Of a stretch of DNA of 64,000 nucleotides, positions 17,595 through 26,838 are shown piece by piece (position 1 is the first letter of the stretch; every line of letters begins with the position of its first letter). The notes under the pieces are model-generated. The model was not told the DNA's origin. It was given only the letters and a program-made list of their open reading frames with translations, and made no database searches. Source of the DNA: Oscillospiraceae bacterium (lineage in GTDB: Bacteria > Bacillota > Clostridia > Oscillospirales > Acutalibacteraceae); NCBI GenBank assembly GCA_902792985.1, contig CADBBT010000005.1, positions 61,089-125,088 on the forward strand, written 5' to 3'. Made by a program: the position numbers and the translations under genes.

Positions 17595-19091
17595 TCAACG
17601 GATGCCGAGCATGGCGTAGACCTGCGCCTCCATGTCCTGCTTGCTGCAGCAATCGGTGAAGCGCGGCGTTTTGTCCTTGAGTGTGAAAAGCTGCGGCGGG
17701 CAGGGCTCGCCGGTCTCTTCGGCAAGCAGCTCGACCTGCGCAAACTCGTCTGCGCCGGCGGGCACTTCGCCCTTGACCGCGGACAGCACCGCAGCGGAGA
17801 ATTTATACGGGTTCGCTGTGGAGGCGATTACGGTCGGCGTGCTGTCGCCGCTCTCTTTCAGGTAATCCTCATACACACGGATGGCGACGGCGGTGTGCGT
17901 GTCGCAGAGATAACCGCCGTTCCAGGTCGATCTGATCGTTTCCTTCGTCGCGGTATCGTCGCAGCAGCTGGCGGCAAAGTCGGCCTTGAGCTGATCGAGG
18001 ATGTCGGCCTCCACCGTGTAGGTGCCGCTCTCCTTGAGCTTTGCCATCCAGCCGTTCACGCGTTCGGCACTGTCGCCGCTGAGATGGAACAGCAGCCGTT
18101 CGAGGTTTGAGGAGATCAGGATGTCCATCGACGGGGAGACCGTGGTATAGAACTTGCGGTTGCGGTCATAGACGCCGGTGGAGAGAAAATCCGTCAGCAC
18201 GTTGTTCGCGTTGGACGCGCAGACCAGCGTTTTCACCGGCACGCCCATACATTTGGCGTAATAGGCGGCCAAGATGTTGCCGAAGTTGCCTGTGGGCACA
18301 ACGATGTTGATCTCATCGCCGTTTTGAATGGTTCCGTTTTCGATCAGGTCGCAGTAAGCGGAGATGTAGTAGACGATCTGCGGCACAAGGCGGCCCCAGT
18401 TGATCGAGTTCGCGGAGGAAAACATCATGCCGTTTTGCGCCAGCTTTTCGCCGACGGCCTTGTCGGTGAAGATCGCCTTCACACCGTTTTGCGCGTCGTC
18501 AAAGTTGCCGGCGATTGCACAGACGGCAACATTTTCGCCCTCCTGGGTGGTCATCTGCAGCTTTTGCATCGGGCTGACGCCGTCGTTCGGATAAAAGACC
18601 ATGATCTTCGTGCCCGCAACGTCCTTGAAGCCCTCAAGCGCCGCCTTGCCCGTGTCGCCGGAGGTGGCAACGAGGATGACGATCGTCTTGTCGGGCGCGC
18701 TCTTTTTGGCGGCCGTGGTCAAAAGATACGGCAGCAGCTGCAGCGCCATGTCCTTGAACGCGCAGGTCGGACCGCGCCAGAGTTCAAGCACGTTTGCGCC
18801 GTCCGCGATCTTTTTCAGCGGCGCAACCTTTTCGCTGGAAAACTTGCCTGCCTTGTATGCGCCCTGCACACAGTAATCGATCTCCTCATCGGAAAAATCC
18901 GTCAGATAAAGCGCAAGGACTTTTTTTGCGCGGGAGATGTAATCCAGCGGCACAAGGGACGCAAGGAATTCACGGTCGATCTGCGGAATGCTTTCCGGCA
19001 CAAACAGACCGCCGTCGGCGGAGATGCCGCGGGCGATGGCCTGCGCAGCGGTGACGCGCACGGATGTGTCTCTGGTACTTGTATAAAGCAT
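17595..19091 (-). CDS. thrC: Threonine synthase
   Basis: 498 residues, a PLP-dependent enzyme converting O-phosphohomoserine to threonine. Family features: opening YTSTRDTSVRVTAAQAIARG, the PLP lysine in GPTCAFKDMALQLL, the phosphate/PLP loop VATSGDTGKAALEG, and NSINWGRLVPQIVYY. The N-terminal Thr_synth_N domain is present. ATG 19091 (MLYTSTRD) is chosen because GGAGG lies 9 nt upstream; longer in-frame starts would bury that site and lack homology. Confidence 0.95.
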   Translation of the reverse strand: MLYTSTRDTSVRVTAAQAIARGISADGGLFVPESIPQIDREFLASLVPLDYISRAKKVLALYLTDFSDEEIDYCVQGAYKAGKFSSEKVAPLKKIADGANVLELWRGPTCAFKDMALQLLPYLLTTAAKKSAPDKTIVILVATSGDTGKAALEGFKDVAGTKIMVFYPNDGVSPMQKLQMTTQEGENVAVCAIAGNFDDAQNGVKAIFTDKAVGEKLAQNGMMFSSANSINWGRLVPQIVYYISAYCDLIENGTIQNGDEINIVVPTGNFGNILAAYYAKCMGVPVKTLVCASNANNVLTDFLSTGVYDRNRKFYTTVSPSMDILISSNLERLLFHLSGDSAERVNGWMAKLKESGTYTVEADILDQLKADFAASCCDDTATKETIRSTWNGGYLCDTHTAVAIRVYEDYLKESGDSTPTVIASTANPYKFSAAVLSAVKGEVPAGADEFAQVELLAEETGEPCPPQLFTLKDKTPRFTDCCSKQDMEAQVYAMLGIR

Positions 19092-19159
19092 AAGCCAGTC
19101 CTCCATATTCAAAGAATCGTTTAAAAATCGTTTTATTATACCATAATAATAAAAGAAAG

Positions 19160-19193
19160 AAAACCCTTTTTTCAAAAATAATCCAAGGGTTTT
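19160..19193 (-). terminator. Terminator after the RNase HII-YraN gene
   Basis: AAAACCCTT (19160-19168) pairs with AAGGGTTTT (19185-19193). On the minus strand it follows the stop at 19224 and precedes thrC, so thrC is a separate unit. Confidence 0.75.
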
Positions 19194-19223
19194 CTCTTTT
19201 ATGCGGCTTTATGCGGCGTTTTT

Positions 19224-20216
19224 TCAAAAAGTTTCCGTCCCGTCCAGACAGGACGCATCGAACGCGGCGGGAATGCAGCGCAGTTTCGGCGTTTCGTTCG
19301 GCACAAGAAAGACCTCGACCACGTCAAAGCGCGGCTGCTTTTCCGTTGGATGCGCTTGCAGATACAGCAGCGCGGTCTGAACGATCTTTGCCTGCTTTTT
19401 GGAATCGACCGCTTCGCACGGGCGGCCGAACGATTCGGGTTTTCGCGTTTTGACTTCGCAGAACACGAGCGTATCCGCGTTTTCGGCGATCACGTCGATC
19501 TCGCCGCAGCGCGCGTGAAAGTTGCGCTCTGTTACGGAAAAGCCGTGCTTTTCATAGTAGGCGGCGGCGATCGTTTCTCCGCAAAGGCCCGTTTGTGCTG
19601 TTGCGACCGGCGTTTTTTCTTCACCGAGGATCTTTTTGAGGAAGGTCCGCCGGTGCAGCTCACAGATGCCGAATTCGGCGATTTTTTCATAGTGCAGCTT
19701 TGTGCCGTAGCCCTTGTGCTGCGCAAAGCAGTACTGCGGATACTGCTTGTCCATCTCGCGCATGAAGCGGTCCCGCGTGACCTTGGCAAGCACGGACGCG
19801 GCGGCGATGGACATACATTTTGCGTCGCCTTTGACGATCGTCACCTCGTCAAAGGGCAGACCCGGCTTGCGGTTGCCGTCGATCAGGGCGAGGTCGGGCG
19901 AAAGGGAAAGCGCCTGCACCGCGCGGCGCATGGCGAGAAAGGTCGCCTGCAAAATGTTGATCTCGTCGATCTCCTTTGCGTCCGCCGTGCCGAGGCCGTA
20001 GGCGAGGGCTTTTTCTTTGATGACGTCAAAGAGCGCCTCGCGCTTTTTTTCGCTAAGCTTTTTGGAATCGTTGAGCCCCTCGATCTCGCAGCCTTCCGGC
20101 AAGATCACCGCGGCGGCGCAGACCGGACCGCACAGCGGCCCGCGCCCGGCTTCGTCGATTCCGCAGATCACCTTGTATCCCCTTGCGCGATATGCATTCT
20201 CAATGTCCAGATTCAT
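19224..20216 (-). CDS. rnhB: Fused ribonuclease HII - YraN endonuclease-like protein
   Basis: 330 residues in two domains. Residues 1 to about 205 are RNase HII, which removes ribonucleotides from DNA: GIDEAGRGPLCGPV holds the first two acidic residues, LIDGNRKP the third, and HKGYGTKLHYEKI ends the domain. Residues from about 212 are a YraN/UPF0102 domain of the PD-(D/E)XK fold: GLCGETIAAAYYEKHGFSV, then RCGEIDVIAE and FCEVKTRK with the E-x-K core. In many bacteria the two are adjacent genes; here one frame without interruption. The start is ATG 20216; upstream in-frame sequence is only the heptamer repeat and has no homology. Confidence 0.92.
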   Translation of the reverse strand: MNLDIENAYRARGYKVICGIDEAGRGPLCGPVCAAAVILPEGCEIEGLNDSKKLSEKKREALFDVIKEKALAYGLGTADAKEIDEINILQATFLAMRRAVQALSLSPDLALIDGNRKPGLPFDEVTIVKGDAKCMSIAAASVLAKVTRDRFMREMDKQYPQYCFAQHKGYGTKLHYEKIAEFGICELHRRTFLKKILGEEKTPVATAQTGLCGETIAAAYYEKHGFSVTERNFHARCGEIDVIAENADTLVFCEVKTRKPESFGRPCEAVDSKKQAKIVQTALLYLQAHPTEKQPRFDVVEVFLVPNETPKLRCIPAAFDASCLDGTETF

Positions 20217-20220
20217 ACAA

Positions 20221-20345
20221 TCCCCTGTTCTCTGTTTCCTGTTCCCTGTTTCCTGTTCCCTGTTCCCTGTTTCCTGTTCCCTGTTCTCTGTTCCCTGTTC
20301 CCTGTTCTCTGTTCTCTGTTCCCTGTTCCCTGTTCCCTGTCCACG
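20221..20345. repeat. Heptanucleotide tandem repeat (CTGTTCC type)
   Basis: About 17 tandem units of a degenerate 7-mer (CTGTTCC, CTGTTTC, CTGTTCT). They lie directly upstream of the rnhB-yraN start, so on the minus strand the repeat forms the leader of that gene and contains no strong Shine-Dalgarno apart from AGGGG. It reads open on both strands because of its 7-nt period, not because it codes. Confidence 0.85.
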
Positions 20346-20359
20346 AACCACTGTCCACT

Positions 20360-20386
20360 AAAAAAAGCGGCTGAGCCGCTTTTTTT
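20360..20386 (-). terminator. Terminator of the P-loop protein gene
   Basis: Perfect stem AAAAAAGCGGC/tga/GCCGCTTTTTTT; on the minus strand its T tract follows the stop at 20389 by 3 nt. It may also act rightward. Confidence 0.9.
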
Positions 20387-20388
20387 CA

Positions 20389-20805
20389 TCAGATGACCTG
20401 GCAGAAGTTGAAGATCGATTCCGGCAGCTCCTCTTTGTCTGCGGAAACGGTGAACACAAAACTCTTTTCCTGCGACGAGCTGAGCTCATACACTTTTTCC
20501 AGGAACTTTGCAAGTTCGTTATAGTCGCGGCCGCCGATGCGCAGTGTGGCGTCCACCAGCACGTCGGTGATGTCGTGGTCGCCGGCGCAAACGCCTGCAA
20601 GGAAGCCGTAGAACGCGTCGTAACCCTTGACTTCGTAATCGTCGGTCGCAATCAGTCTTGCGCGGTAGTTGACATCATAGGTCAGCTTTGTTTCCTTTTC
20701 CACGCAGATGACGTTGCCCTTGGAATTTTCGATCGCGTCGTTGACGCACGCGATGAGGTGTTTGGTCTTGCCTGCGCCTTTGTGGCCTAAAATCAGAGAA
20801 ATCAT
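20389..20805 (-). CDS. Small P-loop nucleotide-binding protein of unknown function
   Basis: 138 residues. A Walker A motif opens the protein (LILGHKGAGKTKHLI, residues 4-18), and VLVDATLRIGG near residue 85 could be the Walker B strand. The C-terminus (KSFVFTVSADKEELPESIFN) resembles small Clostridial ATP-binding proteins often annotated only as hypothetical. No membrane segments. GGAGG precedes the ATG. It is followed by its own terminator and preceded by pgi on the same strand (43-bp gap). Confidence 0.75.
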   Translation of the reverse strand: MISLILGHKGAGKTKHLIACVNDAIENSKGNVICVEKETKLTYDVNYRARLIATDDYEVKGYDAFYGFLAGVCAGDHDITDVLVDATLRIGGRDYNELAKFLEKVYELSSSQEKSFVFTVSADKEELPESIFNFCQVI

Positions 20806-20847
20806 GTGGATTTCCTCCTTCTAAAAAATCTTTGCAACGGTATTATA

Positions 20848-22188
20848 TCACAAACCGAGCCGTCTTTCAAGTGCTTCTTTTTCTTTTTCATATCCGGGTT
20901 TGCCGAGCAGCGCAAACATATTGCGCTTGTAGCTTTCCACACCCGGCTGGTCAAACGGGTTCACGCCCAGCACATAGCCGGACACGGCGCACGCCTTTTC
21001 AAGGTAATAGATCAGATAGCCGATCGTGTGCTCATCCATGGCGTCGGCTGTCAAAACCACATTCGGCACATCGCCGTCGTTGTGCGCGAGCAGTGTGCCC
21101 TCCAGCGCTTTGCGTGCAACAAAGGACAGTTCTTTTCCTGCAAGGAAGTTCAGCCCGTCAATGTTTTCGGGGTCCGCTTCAATCAGGTAATCCTGCTGAC
21201 CCTTCTGGAAATCGATCACGGTCTCAAACAAAATGCGTTCACCCTGCTGGATATACTGACCCAGCGAGTGCAGATCGGTGGAAAAGATCGCCGAGGTCGG
21301 GAACAGACCCTTGCCGTCCTTGCCTTCGCTTTCGCCGAAGAGCTGCTTGATCCATTCGTTCATCATCATGAAGTTCGGCTCATAGCAAACGAACATTTCG
21401 GCCTTTTTGCCCTTTTCATACAGCGCGTTGCGCACGGCAACATAGCGGTAGCAGTCGTTTTCGGCAAGGTCGTCGCTTTGCAGCGCCAAACGTGCGTCGG
21501 CAGCGCCGTGCATGAGCTCGTCAATATCGATCCCGGCGGCGGCAATGGGCAGCAGACCCACGGCGGTGAGCACGGAATAACGGCCGCCGACGTCGTCGGG
21601 CACCACAAAGGTCTCATAGCCCTCGCTGTCGGCCAGCGCCTTGAGCGTGCCCTTGACCTTGTCGGTCGTCACAAAAATGCGCTCGGCGGCGCCCTTTGCG
21701 CCATAGCGTTCGATCAAAAGCGAACGGAAAATGCGGAACGAGATCGCCGGCTCAGTGGTCGTGCCGGATTTGGAGATCACGTTGACGCTGAAATCCTTGT
21801 CTTTCACGATCTCGAGCAGCTCACGCAGCGCCGTTGCGCTCAGAGAGTTGCCGGAGAAATAGATCGCAGGCGTGCCACTGCGCAGTGTGTTGTAGTTCTG
21901 CGAGCGCAGGCATTCGATCACGGCGCGCGCGCCGAGATAGGAGCCGCCGATGCCGATGACGATCAGCACGTCGGAGGTGCGCTGAATCTTTTTTGCCGCT
22001 TCCTTGATGCGGGCAAACTCCTCTTTGTCGTAGTTGACCGGCAGATCGATCCAGCCCAGACGGTCAGCGCCTTCGCCGGTGCCCTCATGCAGCGCACGGT
22101 GCGCTTTGGAGATCCTTTCCTGAAATGCAGCAACTTCGCTGTCCGGCACAAAGTCGCGGACATATTTATTCAAAAACGTAACAGCCAT
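20848..22188 (-). CDS. pgi: Glucose-6-phosphate isomerase
   Basis: 446 residues, normal length for the Firmicute type. Diagnostic segments: [35 protein letters not shown], a [18 protein letters not shown] loop, the catalytic [15 protein letters not shown] region, and C-terminal [15 protein letters not shown] with the catalytic lysine. Interconverts glucose 6-phosphate and fructose 6-phosphate in the cytoplasm. ACAGGAGG before the ATG at 22188. Confidence 0.97.
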   Translation of the reverse strand: MAVTFLNKYVRDFVPDSEVAAFQERISKAHRALHEGTGEGADRLGWIDLPVNYDKEEFARIKEAAKKIQRTSDVLIVIGIGGSYLGARAVIECLRSQNYNTLRSGTPAIYFSGNSLSATALRELLEIVKDKDFSVNVISKSGTTTEPAISFRIFRSLLIERYGAKGAAERIFVTTDKVKGTLKALADSEGYETFVVPDDVGGRYSVLTAVGLLPIAAAGIDIDELMHGAADARLALQSDDLAENDCYRYVAVRNALYEKGKKAEMFVCYEPNFMMMNEWIKQLFGESEGKDGKGLFPTSAIFSTDLHSLGQYIQQGERILFETVIDFQKGQQDYLIEADPENIDGLNFLAGKELSFVARKALEGTLLAHNDGDVPNVVLTADAMDEHTIGYLIYYLEKACAVSGYVLGVNPFDQPGVESYKRNMFALLGKPGYEKEKEALERRLGL

Positions 22189-22295
22189 TTTGTCCTCCTG
22201 TATCTTCTGCAGCCACAGGTTTTCGCAGCGACCGCTTTACTTATAATATTGGCTTATTGTATACTAAAAATCCTTTTTTGTCAAGCATAAACCTT

Positions 22296-23456
22296 TCACA
22301 TTCTTTCCCGGCACGCCAGCGATGCCAGCAGCCGCAAAAAAACATCGAAAAGCGTCAGCCGTCCGACATCGCTTTCGGCGCAGAGCGTGCATTCTGCAAC
22401 GGCTTTGTCCCCCACGGAAAACGTCAGCGTGCCAAGCGACTGCCCTTTGGCGACCGGCGCTTCCGTTCCTTCGGCCATATCCGCCGTGATCTGCAGCTTC
22501 TGCTTTTCTCCGCGGCGCAAAACCAGCGGCGGGAGCGCTTGCACCTTCGGCAAAACAAACGCTTCTTTTCCGCGCTGCACCGGCAGCGGCGCCAGCAGCT
22601 CCGGCGGCACTTCGGGTGTGACGGCCTCAAACGAGGCAAAGCCCCAATCGAGCAGCTCCCGCGCAAAGGCAAAGCGATCGGCGCTGGTTTCGGCGCCGAG
22701 GACCACGGCGATCAGATGCAGACCGTCGCGTTTCGCGCTTGCGCTGATGCAGCAGCCGGCCTTGGCCGTTGTGCCGGTCTTGAGTCCGGTCGTGTCTTTA
22801 TAATGGCGCACGAGCTTGTTCGTGTTGACAAGCTGCGTCTGTCCGCCGCGCAGCGCATCCATCCAGACCGTTGTGTAATCCAGCACCTTTTCGTGCGAAA
22901 GCAGTGCGCGGCTCATCAGCGCCACATCGTAAGCGCTGGTCAGATGGGTGGTCGTGTCGTCGTCCAGTCCGGTACAGTTGTCAAAATGCGTGTCGTTCAT
23001 GCCCAGCTCCTTTGCACGCTCGTTCATCCGGCGCACAAAACTCGCCTCGCTCCCGGCGCAGGCTTCTGCAAGCGCTGTGCACGCGTCGTTGGCCGAACCG
23101 ATCGCCGTGGCGCGCAGCAGTTCGTCAACGCTCATCTGCTCGCCCTCCTTCAGCCAAATCTGCGATCCGCCCTTTCCGGCGGCTTCGGCGTCGGCGGTCA
23201 CGGTCGTCTGCAGCGAAAGATCGCCGCGCTCGAGCGCTTCAAAAAACAGCAGCAGCGACATCACTTTGGTCACCGACGCTGGATACAGCTTTTCGTGTTC
23301 GTTCTGGCCAAACAGCAGCGTGCCGGTCTCCTGCTCCAGCAAAACGGCGGCTTTTGCGCGCACGGAAGGCACGTCGGTCTCTTCGGCGCAAAGGGCAGGC
23401 ACAGACAGCGCGCAAAGCAGACAAAAGGTCAGAATCAAAGTCAGCAGACGTTTCAT
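22296..23456 (-). CDS. D-alanyl-D-alanine carboxypeptidase (S11, DacF type)
   Basis: 386 residues with a Sec signal peptide ending near ALCAEE. Active-site motifs of class S11 penicillin-binding proteins: SVTK (Ser61, Lys64), the SxN triad GSANDACTALAE and KTG in LKTGTTAKAG. A C-terminal beta domain follows (about 270-360), with a terminal amphipathic helix that probably docks on the membrane (FDVFLRLLASLACRERM). It trims terminal D-Ala from pentapeptides. Start 23456 is chosen over upstream in-frame codons because GAGGAG lies 8 nt before it. Confidence 0.92.
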   Translation of the reverse strand: MKRLLTLILTFCLLCALSVPALCAEETDVPSVRAKAAVLLEQETGTLLFGQNEHEKLYPASVTKVMSLLLFFEALERGDLSLQTTVTADAEAAGKGGSQIWLKEGEQMSVDELLRATAIGSANDACTALAEACAGSEASFVRRMNERAKELGMNDTHFDNCTGLDDDTTTHLTSAYDVALMSRALLSHEKVLDYTTVWMDALRGGQTQLVNTNKLVRHYKDTTGLKTGTTAKAGCCISASAKRDGLHLIAVVLGAETSADRFAFARELLDWGFASFEAVTPEVPPELLAPLPVQRGKEAFVLPKVQALPPLVLRRGEKQKLQITADMAEGTEAPVAKGQSLGTLTFSVGDKAVAECTLCAESDVGRLTLFDVFLRLLASLACRERM

Positions 23457-23522
23457 TTGCATCACTCCTCAAAGCAGTGTATGCACCCGCGGCAAAAAAC
23501 ATGAGAATCTTCCCGCTGTTTC

Positions 23523-23551
23523 TTGCCTTTTCGGGGAAAGTGCGCTATAAT
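23523..23551 (+). promoter_or_regulatory. Promoter of the YoaK-family gene
   Basis: TTGCCT (23523-23528), 17-nt spacer, TATAAT (23546-23551), 30 nt before the ATG at 23581. Confidence 0.75.
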
Positions 23552-23580
23552 AACATGATTCCAATGGAAAGGAAAGCGAC

Positions 23581-24291
23581 ATGAACGAAAAAGAAACCTA
23601 TCTTGAATGTGAAAAGCCGTGGCTGTATTGGCTTTTGATCGTCGTCGCGGGCTGGTTCGGCGCTTATACCTTCCTTTTGCGCGGCGGCGTGTTCTGCAAC
23701 GCGCAGACAGCAAACATTGTGCTGTTCGCCATTGCGCTGGGTTCGGGCGACTGGCATAAGGCGCTGGTTCTGCTGGTGCCGATCGGCGCTTACTTTTTCG
23801 GGGCGTTTTTGTCGGAGCTTTTGGGCAAAAGCGTCAAAAAGCTGCGGCTGCTGCGCTGGGACACGATTTTGATCGGCTTTGAGGCCGCTGTGGTGGTCCT
23901 GCTCGGCTTTTTACCGGAAAACGCGCCGGATCAGATCTGCCAGATCGCGCTCAATTTCATCTGCTCGATGCAATTCAACACCTTCCGCCAGGTCAAAGGC
24001 GTGCCGGCGGCCACGACCTTTGTGACGAACCATATCCGCCAGGTCGGCGCAAACACGGCAAAGTTTTTGCGCCACCGCGACAGGGACTCCGGCAGCCGGC
24101 TCAAACTGCACGGGGCGATGATCTTCTGCTTTGCGCTGGGCACAGTGCTGTGTACGCTGTGCATCAAATTCGCCGGTTATCGCGCCATCTGGGGCGCAGC
24201 GGTACTGCTGGCGTTCATCTTCCTGCGTCTGTGCTACGCCGACCGCGTGACCGAAAAAGAACTGCTTGACCGTGTGCCGCACGGTCATTGA
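23581..24291 (+). CDS. YoaK/DUF1275 family membrane protein
   Basis: 236 residues with six predicted membrane helices. The family signature is the asparagine/threonine-rich turn after helix 1 (GVFCNAQTANIVLFAIAL) and the conserved AATTFVTNHIRQVG before the last pair of helices. Members are integral membrane proteins of unknown transport function, proposed as small-molecule permeases. Its end is 12 bp before the mtaB start, so the two genes are probably one transcript from the promoter at 23523. Confidence 0.85.
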   Translation: MNEKETYLECEKPWLYWLLIVVAGWFGAYTFLLRGGVFCNAQTANIVLFAIALGSGDWHKALVLLVPIGAYFFGAFLSELLGKSVKKLRLLRWDTILIGFEAAVVVLLGFLPENAPDQICQIALNFICSMQFNTFRQVKGVPAATTFVTNHIRQVGANTAKFLRHRDRDSGSRLKLHGAMIFCFALGTVLCTLCIKFAGYRAIWGAAVLLAFIFLRLCYADRVTEKELLDRVPHGH

Positions 24292-24302
24292 ACGAGGTGC
24301 CT

Positions 24303-25598
24303 ATGAAAGCTGCAATTTACACCCTCGGCTGCAAAGTCAACCAATATGAATCCCGCGCACTGGGCGAACTGCTGGAGCAAAACGGCTATACGCTCACCGA
24401 TCCGCACGACGACGCCGACATCTACATCGTCAACTCCTGCACCGTGACCGCCGAAGCAGACCGCAAAACGCGCCAGCATGTGCGCAAATTCAAGCGTGCG
24501 CATCCGGACAGCATTGTGGTTCTGACCGGGTGTCTGCCGCAGGCGTTTCCGAAAGACGCCGCCTTGCTCAGCGAAGCGGACATCATCATCGGCAACAAAA
24601 GCAACGACCGGCTGCTCGACCTTTTGGATACCTACCGCAAATTCGGCAACCGTGTGGTGCAGGTCGTTGAGCACGAAAACGGCGAAGCGTTCTCTTCCAC
24701 GATCCTTTCCGCGTTCGAAGAGCGCACGCGCGCCTATGTAAAGATCCAGGACGGCTGCAACCGCTTTTGTTCCTATTGCATCATTCCCTACGCGCGCGGA
24801 CGGGTGCGTTCCAAACCGCTGGAAGACCTGCGTGCGGAGCTGTGTCAGCTCGCCGAACGCGGCCACAAAGAGGTTGTGCTTGTGGGCATCAACCTTTCCT
24901 CCTACGGGCAGGACAGCGGCCACAGCTTTGCCGAAGCGGTGGAGCTCGCCTGCAGCATCGACGCGCTGCAACGCGTGCGGCTGGGCTCACTGGAGCCGGA
25001 TCATCTGACAGACGAGGTGCTTTCCCGCCTTGCGAAGTGCGAAAAGCTCTGTCCGCAGTTTCATCTTTCCCTGCAAAGCGGGTGTGACCGCACGCTGAAA
25101 GCAATGAACCGCCACTACAGCACTGCGGAGTTTCGCGCGCTGTGTCAGTCGCTGCGCCGCCTGTTTCCGGACTGCACGCTTTCCACCGACGTGATGGTCG
25201 GCTTTTGCGGCGAAAGCGACGCGGATTTTGAAGAGAGCCTCGCGTTCGTCAAAGAGATCGGCTTTGAAAAGATCCATGTCTTCCCCTACTCCGTGCGCAC
25301 CGGCACCCGCGCCGAAAAAATGGACGACCACCTGCCGAAACATGTCAAGGAAGAACGCGCCGCAAAAATGCTCGCTTTGGGAAAGGAGCTGCGCAGCGCG
25401 TATTTGAAAAATCAGATCGGCAGAACGGTCGACGTGCTCTTTGAAGCAAAGCAGAAAAACGGCCTTTGGACAGGCTGCACGGCAAATTACACGCCGGTGT
25501 GCGTTGCATCCGACCTGCCGCTGGCGGGCAAGACGGCAAGCGTGGAGATCACGGGCGCGGACGGGGACGAAACGTGCAGGGGGGTAATTCGGAATTAA
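24303..25598 (+). CDS. mtaB: tRNA (t6A37) methylthiotransferase MtaB
   Basis: 431 residues. The N-terminal UPF0004 domain holds three cysteines for the auxiliary cluster (Cys10 in TLGCKVNQYESRA, Cys46 in VNSCTVT, Cys77 in LTGCLPQ). The radical-SAM motif is CNRFCSYC (Cys152, 156, 159) followed by IPYARGR, the MtaB-specific sequence. A C-terminal TRAM-like region ends the protein. It adds a methylthio group to t6A37 of ANN-decoding tRNAs. ATG 24303 with GAGGTG upstream; an in-frame TTG 15 nt earlier is less likely. Confidence 0.95.
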   Translation: MKAAIYTLGCKVNQYESRALGELLEQNGYTLTDPHDDADIYIVNSCTVTAEADRKTRQHVRKFKRAHPDSIVVLTGCLPQAFPKDAALLSEADIIIGNKSNDRLLDLLDTYRKFGNRVVQVVEHENGEAFSSTILSAFEERTRAYVKIQDGCNRFCSYCIIPYARGRVRSKPLEDLRAELCQLAERGHKEVVLVGINLSSYGQDSGHSFAEAVELACSIDALQRVRLGSLEPDHLTDEVLSRLAKCEKLCPQFHLSLQSGCDRTLKAMNRHYSTAEFRALCQSLRRLFPDCTLSTDVMVGFCGESDADFEESLAFVKEIGFEKIHVFPYSVRTGTRAEKMDDHLPKHVKEERAAKMLALGKELRSAYLKNQIGRTVDVLFEAKQKNGLWTGCTANYTPVCVASDLPLAGKTASVEITGADGDETCRGVIRN

Positions 25599-25654
25599 GA
25601 CCCGCCGCCTGCGGCGATGCGCCAAAGCTCAGAATAAAAAAAGCTATAAAAAGA

Positions 25655-25690
25655 CAGTCGTTCTTTCGAGCGACTGCCTTTCTCTTTTTT
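25655..25690 (+). terminator. Terminator of yoaK-mtaB
   Basis: CAGTCGTTC/tttc/GAGCGACTG (25655-25676, one G-U pair) followed by a T-rich stretch. The rest of 25599-25805 is spacer with a duplicated CCGTGACCGCAATT near 25760-25785. Confidence 0.7.
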
Positions 25691-25805
25691 ATCGACGGAT
25701 CAAAAGGCTGCTGTGTTCTGTCGGCCGCGGAACGTACGATGAAGCAAAACATCACGGTTTCCGTGACCGCAATTCCGTGACCGCAATTGCGAATTTGAAA
25801 TCATC

Positions 25806-25824
25806 CCTTGTGCGCAGCACAAGG
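25806..25824 (-). terminator. Hairpin at the nrdR 3' end
   Basis: Perfect CCTTGTGC/gca/GCACAAGG just after the nrdR stop on the minus strand. No strong T tract follows, so it is either a weak terminator or an mRNA-end hairpin. Confidence 0.5.
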
Positions 25825-25825
25825 A

Positions 25826-26281
25826 TCATTTTTCGCCCAGCAGCTTTGCCAGTTCTTCCATAAACGTGTTGATGTCCTTGAACTGACGATAGACGGAGGC
25901 AAAGCGCACATAGGCCACCTCGTCAAGCATTTTGAGCTTATCCATCGCCATTTCGCCGATGTGCACGCTCGTCACCTCGCGGTCCAGCGAGTTTTGCAGC
26001 TCCTGCTCAATGTCCGACACAGCCTCTTCGATCTGCGCGATGGACACCGGGCGCTTTTCACACGCACGCAGCATCCCGTTGAACAGCTTCACGCGGTCGA
26101 ACGCCTCGCGCGATCTGTCCTTTTTCACAACGATGATCGGCACGGTCTCAATGATCTCATAGGTGGTAAAGCGCTTGCCGCAGGCCACGCATTCTCTGCG
26201 CCGACGGATACGTTCGCCCTCATCGGTCGGGCGCGAATCGATCACCTTACTGTCGCTGCACCCGCAAAACGGACATTTCAT
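25826..26281 (-). CDS. nrdR: Transcriptional repressor NrdR
   Basis: 151 residues, standard length. The N-terminal zinc ribbon has CPFCG (Cys3, Cys6) and [12 protein letters not shown], and the remainder is the ATP-cone domain ([20 protein letters not shown]). NrdR senses ATP/dATP and represses ribonucleotide reductase genes through NrdR boxes; no nrd gene lies in this window. Monocistronic. Confidence 0.97.
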   Translation of the reverse strand: MKCPFCGCSDSKVIDSRPTDEGERIRRRRECVACGKRFTTYEIIETVPIIVVKKDRSREAFDRVKLFNGMLRACEKRPVSIAQIEEAVSDIEQELQNSLDREVTSVHIGEMAMDKLKMLDEVAYVRFASVYRQFKDINTFMEELAKLLGEK

Positions 26282-26346
26282 TTCAGTTCCCCCTCAAAAA
26301 ATATATTATATTGTATCATACATATATAAATTATACAAGATGTATT

Positions 26347-26838
26347 TTACTTTTTTTCGCAGAAAATTGCAAATATCTGCGCGGTCTGTTCGCCCTCCTC
26401 GGCCGCTTCGTTCAAAAAGCGGCGGCAGTCTTCGTCTGCAAACAACTGCGCCCCCGCCCGCCTTGCGCGATGCAGAAAGCGTTGAGAAAAGCGCACATGA
26501 CTGGAAGCTTCAACCAGCGGACAAACGCCCATGGCGCGCCGGTCAAGCTGCACCGTGACTTTGCCGTTTTCCAAAACAGGCAAAAACGGAAAAAACCGGC
26601 AGCTCAGCGGGCGGTTCCTGCGCTCGCACGTTCCGGCACAGACCGCAACCCGCCGCTGCGCGCCGCTTTGCACGGGAAGATCCGTTCGCTCGCCCGGAAA
26701 GAGCAGCATCCCCGTCTGCTCATCTGCGCTGCAGCAGCGCCGGTCGCACAGTTCGCCGCAGTCCGCGCGCAAAGGCGTGAATCGTCCGAGCGTTCGGCGC
26801 ACCCGGCGAAAGAGCCGGCGTTTGTCTTTTTTCAGCAT
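26347..26838 (-). CDS. Cysteine-cluster protein (YkgJ-like)
   Basis: 163 residues, basic N-terminus (MLKKDKRRLFRRVRRTLGRF). The cysteines CGELCDRRCC, then CAGTCERRNRPLSCRFFPFL and later GVCPLVE resemble the Cx(2-4)C...CRxFP pattern of YkgJ/zinc-or-iron-cluster proteins. A cluster- or metal-bound role is likely, but no biochemical function is established for the group. ATG 26838 is chosen because GAGGAAGAAGGG precedes it, giving a shorter protein than the maximal open frame. Isolated gene. Confidence 0.7.
   Translation of the reverse strand: MLKKDKRRLFRRVRRTLGRFTPLRADCGELCDRRCCSADEQTGMLLFPGERTDLPVQSGAQRRVAVCAGTCERRNRPLSCRFFPFLPVLENGKVTVQLDRRAMGVCPLVEASSHVRFSQRFLHRARRAGAQLFADEDCRRFLNEAAEEGEQTAQIFAIFCEKK

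Noticed and set aside
20217-20351. N-terminal extension of the RNase HII-YraN protein made of repeating GNREQ-type residues
   Set aside because: It is translation of the 7-nt tandem repeat; the real start with homology is the ATG at 20216.
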